From Mycteria americana (taxonomy: Eukaryota > Chordata > Aves > Ciconiiformes > Ciconiidae): a DNA stretch of 64,000 nt. The stretch's first letter is position 1; each line of letters opens with the position of its first letter. The notes below the pieces were generated by a model. It was not told the origin of the DNA and did not search any database. It worked only from the letters and a program-made list of their open reading frames with translations. Shown here piece after piece: positions 9,943 through 22,470 of the stretch. The stretch lies in NCBI RefSeq assembly GCF_035582795.1, contig NC_134368.1:37749501-37813500 (forward strand). The letters run 5' to 3'. Made by a program: the position numbers and the translations under genes.

Positions 9943-12900
9943 CTAGAACGGAAAAGAAATATATATACACACTCATATATGACGTGCCTATATAGCTATC
10001 GACCAGACAGGAAAGGAGAATAGAGCGTTTTATAACAGGCATCCTTTGTTTGTATGTAATGTCACATCAATGAACCATCTCATTTTGATGGTACACATAT
10101 GTTCCTCCAAAACGGGTTCCAGAGGTACTCAGCAGTCATCATACTGTAACACAGGTATAGCACTAAGCAGAGCTGAAGCTGTCACACAAACTGTAAACTG
10201 AACCAGTATCATCTGGATTTTTCACCCAAGGAAATAGCTTCCTTCTTGCATGTGGAACATATTAATTTTCTTTCCTGACTGGTGCATTTTTGCACAAAAT
10301 AACTTCATCAAATCACCTCTGTGACTAGGCAGAGCTAGGAGAGTAATCATGTAACACAGCTTCCTCTGTTGTCTCCTCTTCTACCTATGTCTTTGTACAC
10401 AAAATATTAACTAAAAATGCTGCTTTACATTAAACTCACAATGCTTCTAAACACAACATTTCAATTTTGCTTTGCAGCCGAGACAACTGCAGCTTACAAG
10501 ATGCTGAGAAATCTTAACTGCCTGGTCTGATATCATGCCCTAAACAACAACTAGTGCTGCTATTTCATTCATAAAATGGACAACAACATTCCTTCAGTTC
10601 TAACATATTGTTTATCCATGGGAGTGACAGGACACTTAACACTTTTAAGACAGAGCCTTTTAATGACACATCTAATTATCAATGCAGAGGAGCCTGTATT
10701 TTAGTCTACAGCTTTTAAACAACTCGGCCAAGATATGCTAAGGCTAGTTTTACCACTACTACTCTTTTTGTTCTCTTTCCACTCTTAATAATTTTTGATC
10801 TCCGAATAATATGTTTCTGTGCAGAGAGAGGTTTGGTTTTCAAATAGTCATGTGATCACTGGTTATGTATCCTTCACCTATATCCCTACTGCTTTGCAAA
10901 ATGACATCACCACTTGCTACGGAGATATTTACAGAGTACATTTAGAGGACTGAATGGGTTTGTTAAATAAGCACTAGAAACAGAGATACTAATGACAGAG
11001 TAGTCAGTTTAAAGTCAACCTAAATTTACCTGCTACTGAAAGGGGCAGCTCTTGCCTGCCTTGTGTGGACCTGACCCTGCCACATGTTCCTGCTGCTTCC
11101 CTGATGCTGAGCCTTGCAGCCAGCCAGATCAGGGACCGCTCTCAGTTAAATACTAGCCCTAAGAAAAAAAAAAAAAAAAAAGATTAGTGCTAGCATCTGG
11201 GGAAGAGTAGGAATGCACAGCTTTGGATGTGGCAGGGGAGAAATGTGTCAGTGCATGGCATAGGGGAAGGAAGAAACACCTTGTTTAGTTGTAGGGCAGA
11301 TAAACTGACTGAATCTGGAAAATCAATGATGCTTTTAGGAAAATTCCCACAGATCTTTTAAATTGATCAAAATGGTACTGATCATCTTCTGCCAATTATC
11401 GCCTTAGCGTCAGTAGTTCCAAACAGCTATGATGGGTGACGCACATAGTAAGAGATCTCAGTGAGCTGCAGTGATGTAAGGTGCACTTCTGTTGCTCATG
11501 TTTTGATTCCTCTCCCTCTGCTTTTTAATGAAAATAGATGCAACCTTTGTTTTTCAGAGAACATTCAGTATTGTATCATTCTTTATGGGACCACCAATTC
11601 CCGATCTTCAAACATTTTTGATTCTGATATTACAAACTGACCATTACAACATGTATACACAAAGACTGCAGCGAGAATTTTGCATGCAGAGTAGTGCCAA
11701 AATTAGCTCTTTCTTTAGGTGACAAAAGAGCAGCAGTATTATGTAAGCTCTAAAAATAAAGGAATAAAATTAATATTGACAGCTAACATTTACTATATAC
11801 AACTTGCATAAAAGCAATGAACATAATACCGTGAGGCTGTTTTCCCCATGGTGACGTGTTCACGAATTTTGCACACAAAATACTTTTGAATGACCATTGC
11901 AAATCTCTTTAACTACATTGTTTTTTTTAAAATGCCCCTTTTTTCAATTTGTCACACTTTAAAAATATACTTGTTCTTTCACAGTGTAGAACTGGTAATT
12001 TTGATTCCCCAAGCAACACTGCACACTTCAGTTTAAATGAAAAGATACCACCACACCTCAGAAAGTCGAGAGTTACAACATCAGTGGAGGCTAGAAGAAT
12101 ATACTTGAGGAATATCACCACATGCATGTCCTGTTCTTATACTCTTCCCTAGGCATCTGCTAATGGACACTGTCAGATCTAGGTGAATCTTACCAGATGG
12201 ACGCTGGATAGCCTTTTTGTATTTCCTGGAAAAGGGCTGTGGAGTAAATTTTTTGTTATAAGGTAGGAAAGTAATAACAGCATGGTAATTATAGCCAAAG
12301 GGCTGAATTCACCCTCAGTTCAATTTATTTTTATAGACTTACACTGAGGAGTGACCAAAACTCAGCAAAATCATCCAATTTAATCATCTTGATGCAAAGC
12401 TCATAAAAAAGCCTTTGAAATATCCAGACTATACGTTGGTCTTACAAAACCCTACAGAATGTTGCTTTTTTCTTTCTTTTTTTTTTTTTAAAGCTTACTT
12501 TATGTGGTCTTGCCAAAAAAAGACATTTGTTAATAAGTAAACAGTAAAATAAAGGGATGTGTGGAACACAATCGTTATTAAAAGCTGCTTATCTGTTTCC
12601 CCTTTGATCAAAACAAACTGGTATAGGCAGCACTAAATCCAGTATGCTTGCCATGTTCTGTTCTCTTGCTAGCTAAGTTTAAGATTAACATCAACAGAAA
12701 TTTTAGCTTTTGTGTAAATAATTAGGGAAGGAAATGTCTGCCTTTGCATTAACCAGAAATGCAAGCTTGATATTCAGCTCGTATACAGCTAGCAAAATAG
12801 TAGTCTAAGAACTGATTTTTATCCAGTCGACATCCTATCCTGGAGGTGAAATGCACTCTGCAGAGTGAGACAGGCTGGGCAAGAAGCAAACACCACCATA

Positions 12901-14486
12901 TACTCCCCCCCGAAAACTGACTGCAAGTACAGCACTTCAACTAAAAGAAGAGATTACATTTAAAAAAGAACAGTGCAAGTAGCCTCATACAACAGTTGTA
13001 TGTGAGAAAGATGCCAAGCATCTGCAGATCAATCAATAACAGGAACAAATTAAAAACCTTCCTAGGTTTCTTTTTTAAGCTGGACTCAGTGTAAGTGATA
13101 CAATTTACCCAAACTATTTTTCAAATTTTTTACTCAGAAAAATTATACATATGTTAAAAGCCTGCTCTAGTTTGACGTTCACTGCATGCTGCAGCAGGCC
13201 CAGTTAATTGCTGCCTTGTCATTAACATCAAGTGGGAGTAGCCATCAAATCCAAAGGAATTTATTCCAGAGTGACATTAACTGAAAATGAAATTTAGTCC
13301 TGTGTACAAGCAGGAAATCCTTCACATGCCTTTCTGAAAGCCTTTGCTATAGATTTTAAAAAATATATAATTCTGAGGAATAACAACACCTTTTACGGGG
13401 CGGGGGTGGGGTGGGGTGGTGGTCAGCAAAAAAACCCAAAAAACCCATTTTCTTTCACCTAATACAAATCCAGTCTTGGAGGTTTTATTTTTAAACACAG
13501 GCAATAAATAATTTAAGCTTAAGTAAGACGCTATAAGCGAACTACCATTGTAAATTATTTCTGTGTTCTTAGAGTCATTGTTCTGAACTCTGATGGGTTG
13601 CTATCCAGGGCAAACAAAACCAAGCAAGCTCCATTCCAGTAGGGACCTAGGACTCTCAGAGGCCAGACAGAGAAGGAAGAAGGCTCGAGCGAAGGATTCT
13701 TAACCTGGAAACGAGCTTGTGAAATCTTCCGGGCAGGGAACACACCAGCAACTCTCTCCTCCCTACGCCTGTAAAGATTCCTAGCACAATGAGACTTCCA
13801 TGATGTCTGAGATCCCTGGAATGGAAATGACTAACCAGCACCACCACACGCAAACGTCTGGACTCTTTTCCCAAGTATCTTAGGCAAAGCACCTCTCTCT
13901 CTGCTGATGCAGCGCTGGGTCACCTCTGAAGTTCAAATAGCCTGAGCACTTTCAGGTGTGTGTGGGGAGCAGCTGTTCCAGTTTCACCAGTTTGGAACGG
14001 TGACAGATACACTTCCAAAATTTTTGAAGAAAACAAACAAAAAACCCCAAACCCAAAACAATCATGTTTGGGTTTTTTTTTGTCTGAGCCAAAGATTATG
14101 CCACCTAGTCATGTCTAGTCTTCCAATTAGTCTTGTTGATGGTATCTTAGAGGGAAAGGGAAGGGGGGAGTATGCAGGAGCTCATCCCTTCTATTCTAAA
14201 TGCAAACACAAGTTTAATACAGGAAAAAAAAGGATACAGGGAGGTTTTCAGCAAACAGAAAATGAACTAATACAGAGTCAATGCCGCAAATGGTCATTGG
14301 TTGCTTACGATATGGTGGGAAACCCACACATCTGAATAGCAGATTCCAGAGCTGTAGAAAACACTGTCTGAAAACGTGTGACATTGTTTAATATGGCCCT
14401 ACATTCTGTCACCAATATCACACACATATATAACTAAAAATGGAACTTTCTAGTCTGTAAAGCTGCAATGAATGTGACAGTCCTAC
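9943..14486 (-). other. STOX2: STOX2 intron between exons 3 and 4
   Basis: This 4.5 kb intron has a GTAGGA donor at 14,486 and a pyrimidine-rich TTCTAG acceptor at 9,943. I see no coding exon within it. It contains a poly-A run (about 11,163-11,180), a T-rich run (about 12,475-12,490), a G-rich stretch near 13,397-13,420 and A/C-rich motifs at 13,428-13,447 and 14,032-14,060. The 125-residue plus-strand frame at 13,958-14,335 is low-complexity and unrecognised. Confidence 0.85.
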
Positions 14487-16752
14487 CGTGGAGAGTTGAA
14501 CCCGCTGTCCACAGTAATGCTGCTGCTGTCCATGCTGTCCAGGCGGGCTGAGTGGGTGGCCCTCTGGTTGTTGCTATTTTCTGTTTCCTTTGGGGTGAGA
14601 AGAGAAAGATTCTTCTCAAACTTTCGCTGCAGATCCCTCTCCTTTTCTCTCTCTAGGAGCCACTGCATTGTGCCAACATCATCCCTGTTCTTTTCTTCCT
14701 CAGCATTTTTGTTGGTTCCTTCCTCTGAGTCGTCGTCATCAGATACATTGTAGTAGTCAAAGGAGGCCTCCTGGTTCCCAGTTGTCTCTTGCTGTCTCTG
14801 TGAAACAGGCATGACTTGTGTGACCGAGGTTACTATCGCTTGTTCAAGTTTCTCACATCTGACTGGCAATGTGTCAGAGGGGGTCTTCTGATGGGGCTTT
14901 AGCAAGGGTGTGCTAGACTTATGATAACTATTCACAGAAAGAGTGTTGTGCAGAGGTTTAAAGAGTGTATCCTTGCTAAATATTTCTTTCCTTTTATCAA
15001 GGCTGCTTGATTCAGCGCTATGGTGTTGAACCAGCCGCCCATTTGCGATCACCTCTGAAGTCTGGCCAGCAACCACTGAACCACTGCTTGGGCCCTTTGG
15101 GGACTCCTCTTTGTGCACCCCAGGCTCCCTAGCAATATGCTGCGACTGTCTTTCTGCAGGAGTCATTTTTTTGAGCCCATCTGTCCCTGTCAGTGTATCA
15201 TGATCCTCTTTATTCTTTCCCAGTGGTGACGGAGCAGTAAGCACAGTCTCACTGGATGTGTTGCACTGAAAATAGTCATCGACTGCAGATTTTGTTGTGC
15301 AGGAGTTGAGCTCACTATACGACGGCAAATTCTCTGTAGGCTTGCTTTGTTCCAATAGGCTACAAGAACTGGGGGTTTCTACACTGCCACTAGCTATTTC
15401 AGGGATGCAAGTCTCTTTGTAGCTTGCAGATGGAATCAGAGCCCTTTGATGACTGAGCGACTGAGATGGCCTTAAGGTACTATCGTCAATGTAAGTTTGG
15501 CTAGTTGTTTGGTCATCTGGGCTACAGCCTTCACCTATATCTTCAGGTGTGCATAAAGTAGCTGAGCCCAGAGGTCCCTTGGAGTTATCCATGGATCTAG
15601 ACCTTTCTTTAGCCTTACTGGACCGCTCATTCCTCGATCTTCTATCCTGTGTATGGCTGTGGCTCCGATGGACCTTGGAGTGGGAGCTTCCCCTGGAAGG
15701 TTCAGGGAAAGGCATTTCAGTTCTTCTTTTGGCCAGCTCACCAGACACATCCCACTCTGGTGTCATGGGAAAGTGAGATTCAATCATATTAGGATTGCTG
15801 TGCATTATAAAATTATCTCCCTTGTGTTCTATTATAAAACAGCCTTCCCGTGGGGATCGAGTCAAGGGATCATAGAACTCATACTCCCTTTCAGCAGGTA
15901 TATCCAAATGAGAGCCATCTGATGGGTCTCCTTTGGACACCCGAGTCTTGCTGTGTGACCTCGATTTCCCATGAGACTTTCTGTGATTCCTGCTCTTTTT
16001 ACTTCGTCCACTGTGGTGAGCTGAAGATCCTGCTTTGCTTCGTTGAGCTTTTTCTTCTTCAAGTTTCTTCATTAGTGCAGTGTGCCTCATGACATTTTCT
16101 ACAGTCAAGTCTGGGTTAATGCGCCTGATAATCTCCATTTCTACCTCTCTAGGTATAGTGGTAGGGGTGTCCTCGTCCCTTAGCGGCCACTCCTCTGGAG
16201 GAAACTGGGCAGAGAAATTTGCCAACTGTTTTGTCTTGTCCTTCTTAAAACTTAATCGGAATAATTTGAGTCCAAATTTCTTAGACTGCTTTTCTACATC
16301 CTTAGGCTTTGTGAGCGTCTCTGCTTTATAAGAAAAATTGACAGTACTTTTACTTTTCTCAGTAGGTGGGACCTGACATAATGAAGGAGGACAGTATGAG
16401 TCTTTACAGTCTTTTGCTGATTTCCTCTGTAGAGTAGATGCATGCATGCTGTGCATGTCTTCTCTGCAACAATGGCAGGAGTCGCAGTGGTTTTTGGGTA
16501 GTGTTCGGTCCCTGACGCATCCCGAGGTGGAGGGAGTTATAGTTCCTTGTTGCGGAGAGGTACATTGAGACCTGTCAGGTATCCTCTCATCCAAATGGTA
16601 CCATTTACTGTTAGTTCTTATGAGAGATGGTGTTATAAAGTAAGTCTGTGGGGTTACAATGAAATAACCATCCGGAGTTGGGTATATTTTCCTCTCCCGT
16701 ACAAGCATATTCAAGGTATGTCGAAGGATTTCTGGACTGGGTGTTGGAACTC
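14487..16752 (-). CDS. STOX2: STOX2 large exon 3, winged-helix C-half and central region
   Basis: This 2,266-nt exon encodes most of storkhead box 2, a winged-helix nuclear protein related to STOX1, which is known for trophoblast and pre-eclampsia biology. It completes a Gly codon from exon 2 (G|GA) and continues VPTPSPEILRHTLNMLVRER. That finishes the storkhead winged helix through the wing strand YPTPDGYFIVTPQTYF. Next come a Cys/His-rich CDSCHCCRED stretch and the conserved block KKFGLKLFRLSFKKDKTKQL ... FPPEEWPLRDE. Two Ser/Arg/Lys/His-rich basic segments follow (KSRNHRKSHGKSRSHSKTR and HSKVHRSHSHTQDRRSRNER). They are probable nuclear-localisation and phosphorylation-rich regions. Near the end are an acidic patch (SDDDDSEEG) and a charged helix (MQWLLEREKERDLQRKFEKN). 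The exon ends ...SGFNSP plus two bases of Arg at a GTAGGA donor. An open frame extends 40 codons further upstream to an ATG at 16,873, but that part is intron. The coding sequence is intact. Confidence 0.97.
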
Positions 16753-19700
16753 CTAGAAATGACAGTAAACACATATCAGGGAGTGCATAAAACCGTGCAG
16801 GACTCTGACTCCCCCTTGCCCAACAAAAAGCTGTTTTTTCCAATGTGCAGGCTGGAATATGCTGAACAAACAACTTCAGTAAAGCACTTTGTTAGGCATT
16901 CTCTTGTCTGTTTGTTTTTCCACTTATCTCCTACACTTCAGACATATCAATTATTAATTAAATAGAAAGGAGGCCATTAATGGAGTGTTAAAAAAAAAAC
17001 AAAAAGGAGAGAACTTCTAGTCACTTCCATTGCACAGGTGACCTTAAGCTACAAGATGGAATCACTGGAAATCAAAGGGTGTCAGGGGAAACATTTCAAT
17101 TATATTCTTCTTCCAACTAAATATTTATATCCCAGTTCACCAGAACTATTTAATACCCAGTCACGTATAAAACAGTGGTTATTTGTTACTTTGAATGCCT
17201 AAGTTGTTTTTCCACAGAAGAATACTAGACAGAAAAAAAAGCATTCCCCCACACTGCTCCTTTATCACAAACTTGATTGAACTGACTTGCTATCTCATTA
17301 AAACATGTTTCAACTACATCAGCTGCTCCAAAAAAGACATGTCTTGAATGATACAGTTCATCTCACCCAAACAGACTTTTCCACTATGCTTTTCCACAGT
17401 AAAGCACAGGAACAGAAAGAGTGATTTCGATTCCGGTAACAACCAGCAGGGATCATCTAACCTCTTCTTTCCTGCGGTGGAGCTGCTATGTCTGCTTGGG
17501 TAACACCACCCCTTTTACATTATGACTTGCATCACCAAAAGAAGTGGATGACCCTGAACTCAAGCTCATGTGCTTCTCCATCCTGTGTTGAAAATGCACT
17601 GCAGGGTCCAACACTGGTCCAACCAAGATGTACCTGCTGTGCAGCAGCCAATCTCTCTTCCTGCCTCTACATAAACAACCTGACCAATCCATTGCATTTT
17701 CCAGGAGCTTACATATAAATACCTCAACACATACTTACCTTTGTCTGCAAGAACTTGGTTCTTCATCCTTATTTAAAGTATTTTTTTAACATACTGTTTC
17801 AAAAACATCAGAACAAAAATAAAAGATAGGAAAACATTCTCCTGGGCATTTACAGAAAAGTTAGGGAACGAGACTGAAATGGATCGCCTGATGTTTTACA
17901 TTAACTTAGGCAAAAATGCACTGCAAATACATGGTAAAAATAATACTATTAATTTTTCACCCAGTAAACCATAATGACTACAATGTGCTGGGTAAATGAG
18001 TCTCCAAACACTGGATGCACAGTAGTTACATTAATTGACTAAGTCCTGCAACTAGAGAATGTGCAGATAAACACCAAGAAAAAAAAAAAATTAGTGTGCC
18101 TGGACAGTCAATGCTTCAAAGTTAATCGTGTCAGCCACCTTCTCTCTGGAGTTGGAGACTATCACTTTTATCACTCCCAGCATACAGTACATCCCTGTGG
18201 TTCACTAAGCCAGCAGTGACGATGGGAGATGCAGATCTTTGGAGCTCAGCATTGCCAGCTAATGCTAGCTATGGGTTTTGTTCAGATCTCTTTCAGGTAC
18301 TTACAAAAGCAGAAATAGACCCAAACTCAAATTAGGCTTTCCTGCATGGTGGACAGGAGCAATGACACCACTCTGGCTCCCATTGTTGCTATTTTAAATA
18401 CAGATTTCCTGGCTTTCTCAAGACTTTTCATAGCAACCTGCCCACATCATGTCTATATGTAATCTACCCCATTGCATTCAGAAGTCTCCTTATCGTCTCC
18501 CTTCCTCCATTAAATAGGAACAAGAGGAAAAAAACCAGTAGTTTAGAGACTCTAGCATATAAAATATTGCATGACAGCAGCAGTGTTATTAAAATTATGT
18601 AGTGGTTTAATAATTCAAAAGCAGAAACTGTCTGGACACTGAATCATCAGACATGTACATTTTCTGCATCTCAAGAGAGTCTACTATGCCATCCACTGAG
18701 CTTCCAGACAGAAGATTATGTCTTGTTTGCTGCTCACAAAGAACACTGACCTAGAGTGAACTCAGTTAATGTAAGACACTTATTTTAAGTGCTACATATA
18801 CATTTCACATATTTAAAGAGTGAACAGTTAGGAAGGTGAACGTCAGAGGAATTTGCCAGCTTTCAGAAAACTGTTTGCTTCAAAAGCAACCTAGTCCAAT
18901 ACACACATATTTTCTACACTGAAAATTTTGAACACCTTAAAATGATTTTAGTAAGTACATGGACAAAATTGAAAGGAAAAAGAAAAAAGAAAAAAATCTT
19001 TACTAAAGGCAGCATAGACTAAGGCTTGATGTTTTCTTCAACCAGGTTCATACACATAAGAGGGCCTGGCTGCCAAACACAGGAACAGAGGTTACAGTTT
19101 TAGCTCCTTATACTGGATTTCAAAGATTTACATTTAATGTACAGGATTTAAACCACGGTCAATAAATTATAAAGTGGGGCTGTACAAACATCTCATTGTT
19201 TAATTCTAAGTTAGAATAATGGGAGCACGTGCAGCAAAAGCCTTCTTGCTTTTTTAAAAACCTGTCAAATAACAAAAGCCACAAATAAGATGTGCGTTAT
19301 CATTACAAACTTTTTCAATAAAATAAATTCATGAAAAATACATCTGAAGTAGTATTTAAATGGTGTTAAATCTGCTAAAATGATTTTCTCCTGAGCTGAT
19401 GCTAAGGCTTAACAAGGGATAAAAGAAATACTCTGATTGGCTCATGAAATACTAGTTAAGGATGTGGAGTGGTTGCTATGTGATGTTATAAATAATTAGC
19501 ATACCTTATTTCAGACAGAGCCATGGCCCAGATTTATGCCTGCACAATGGCTCAGCAAACTAGAGGGCTAGACTGCAAGTGTAAGATCCTGCACTGAGGA
19601 AAGAGGTTTATTATTCTTAGGCAGTTTGAGAATAGCATCTGGGGTCTTAGGAAATTTATAAACGCCATGAAATGCAGTGAAGCATCTGTTCATTAAAACA

Positions 19701-22317
19701 CAAACAACACAGGCAGACAAGTGGTGCTACAGGGTGAGATACAGAGAGGTTATGTGACAATGACAGATACATCTACACTGGTAATGCTCTCCTCTCTCTC
19801 AGAGAATCAACACCTAATTTGGAAAAATAAACTATCAGAATATAGGAGGACATCAGATATTTTAAAATAGCCACAGTGAATACAAGGGCTCAAAAAGCCA
19901 TGGCTGATTTATGAGAGAGTTTGGGCAGACCAGTGAAAAATATCACTCAGCACAATAAAAGGTTCTGTTTATTGGAAAGGACAAAATTTTTGGATAATCC
20001 TCATACACTGAGAGAACATGTATGTTTACTATGTTAAACATGTCATGGCTGGAAGAGAAAAGCATTTCTCTAGAGAGGGGAAAAAATGGACAACAAACTG
20101 TGGATTATTTTTTTTTTCCAACTAATTTTCTTTACATTTTGGGAAGTGAGGTAGGAAAAACAAGGCTCTCCTTTTTTTAATCTCAGACTTGAGAAATGCA
20201 CATGTTCATGGCTAGTGGAAAAAAAAGAGGCAGCAAGAGATTGTGTGCTAACTTGCCTCAGGCTTCTTCTGAGCAGTCTACAAAATAATCCAGCCTGTTG
20301 AATTATTTTTGATGTATGGTTCTGTCTAGCAAGAATAGCACAACACACCAAGTCAACTGATAATCATGCTCCCAGGAAACCCAAGGGATGCCATCAATAA
20401 ATTATCATTTCCACCATACAATAATGTTTAAATGAAAATATTGATAGAATCACTGGAAAAATACTTGCAATCTGTGGAACTCTTTCAGTACATAGCTATA
20501 CAGAAAACACTACTTCGAAAAAAATCACCAAAATGAATTAAACTGGAATTATAATTGTGAACTTTTACCTTCTTTGCATTCTATCCCTTACAACTTTTAC
20601 CACTATTTTCAAAATCAGCCAAGCATACTGAAAAAAAACCCTGATAAACAAAACCGTAAATTGGGACAGAAAGACAGTATTTACAAAATATACTTGCAGT
20701 ATTTTTTTCCAAAGTGCGATTATCAAATGTCAGACAGAACTGTTTATTCCAAATCCAGAATTATATTTTAAAATCTCAAAACTTAGTACCAGTTATAGCA
20801 AAAGTCATGTAACCTTCAAGGCTTTAAGTAACTCTTGTTCTGAAATGTAAGCAAAAAAATTCAAGAAATCAACACATGGCTATGGTTAGGCTGCCTAGAT
20901 GAGGCAGATACATCAGTAGTTTTCCTACTGAAGCATTTTTAATTAGCTGCTTTTTACAGCTGTAAAAGAGGTACAATAAAGAAGTTTCTCAACTAGTTTA
21001 GAGAACTGTGAACTCAGGCACAGAATAGTTAAACATCTTGCCCAGGATCATACAAAGCACAAGTGAAAAAGTTGTGCTCTCTTGAGCAGTAAACTTCTGC
21101 CCAATGCTTCTACACCACACTTTTAGATTTCTCTGCAAGATGCACTTTGCATGATTCACCAACTCCAGATACAGAGTGCCAGTAGGGAAGCAGCATATTC
21201 AAGAGTACATTCTTAATATAGGTTTCTTTTTTTTGATGTTACAGTATGTTTAATCCAAGACATTTTCGTTTTACCATTTAATAAATATTATCAAATGCTG
21301 ACAAGAATACCAGCATGTATACCAGCATACCAGCATGTATGAGCACAGCAAGTGTATCTATGGCTCTCCAAACCTTTTAGTCATAGAGAGAGTTGTCAAG
21401 TTAAAAAAAAACAAAACAAACCAAACAATTTAAAGATTTTTCAAGCAAGGGCAGTACAGAAGCGAAAGCCAGAACTGTGTCCAGGAAGGCTCTGAAAACC
21501 CCTGGAAACCAGGCTGACAACCTCCTTTCAGTTTAAATATAACCTCTCCCTGAAGCAGGCACATCATCGTCATTGGACTCTATTACTTGCATCAGGCCAT
21601 ACCAGTTTTGAGAGCCTGTCCAGGTGGAGGAAGACATGCAGTACATGGGAAATCTGCTCTTTAAGCGAGAATGCTCTAGGCAGAGACCTCCATGAGGTTA
21701 TCTCTATGGTGACTGGACAATGACACTTGAACTGGTTGAATGATGTCAACAGAGCTCTTATGAGGTAGCTTAAAACTGGCTTGCAAGCCACAAGGTGGAA
21801 TAAGTCTGCTCTAGCTATGACACATGCTTTGTTCTCCATAACTACTAAAGAAATCCTAAACTCTTTTGACTGTGATGATAAAGAAGGTTATTTTGTGAGA
21901 AAAATCACAAAGAAGATTATTCTGATACCAGTCTGAAAAAAGAAACAAACCAATACAGTTTGCAGTTTAGTACCTCAAGTAATTTTTAATATTTACATTA
22001 AGTCAGGAATTAACCCTGCAAAATGCATCTCACATGAACGGCCCTGTCAAAGAGAACTCAATTCTCTGTATGTTTAAGAATAAAGAAAAGGTTATAAGAT
22101 TAGAACCTAAAGCCTCCTTTTACTTTTGGGGAGCATTTCAGGATTAATCAATATTCCCGTCCAGAAGAGTGAAGAAAAACAGACTAGCAAACACAAACTC
22201 CCTCTTTTAAGGAAGCCAGAAAGATAAGCAACCTTTTGGGTAGGGATTGGGGATTCTTTAACTGCCCTTTTACAGACATGTGCCCATCTGACCAATGATT
22301 TACTAATATCCAGTTAC
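16753..22317 (-). other. STOX2: STOX2 intron between exons 2 and 3
   Basis: This 5.6 kb intron has a GTAACT donor at 22,317 and a TTTCTAG acceptor at 16,753. It is AT-rich with only short chance frames on both strands. A small local direct repeat of a CCAGCATGTAT unit lies at about 21,309-21,340. I see no coding exon, RNA gene or intact mobile element. Confidence 0.85.
21309..21340. repeat. Short local repeat of ACCAGCATGTAT
   Basis: Two copies of the 12-mer ACCAGCATGTAT flank an intervening partial copy (ACCAGCAT). This is a small slippage-type tandem array in the intron between exons 2 and 3, with no function implied. Confidence 0.8.
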
Positions 22318-22470
22318 CTGGGAAGCAGGTTGTTAGGTGCTCCATTAGTGCTTCTTGTGTGACTTGCTTTCGGGCAGAGTTCATTGCTGAGATGGCCAGG
22401 CAAAGGATTTCCCCAAGAGGAATAAACTGTGACTGACTGATGGGAGACATGCTGATGGGTGATACATCAC
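22318..22470 (-). CDS. STOX2: STOX2 exon 2, N-half of winged-helix domain
   Basis: This 153-nt internal exon has a TTTTTACAG acceptor (22,471-22,472 are the AG) and a CAG|GTAACT donor at 22,318/22,317. It opens by completing a Gly codon with GT and reads [50 protein letters not shown]. This is the first part of the storkhead winged-helix domain and is near-identical to the mammalian sequence I recall. It is phase 1 at both ends, so skipping it would keep frame but delete half the domain. An in-frame ATG lies within the exon (M of SMSPIS) and could serve as a start for a transcript with a non-coding first exon. Confidence 0.96.

Noticed and set aside
16753-16873. The 40 codons upstream of STOX2 exon 3 that extend its frame to an ATG
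   Set aside because: The TTTCTAG acceptor at 16,753 and the phase match to exon 2 place this stretch in the intron. Its sequence does not match STOX2, whereas the residues from GVPTPS onward do.
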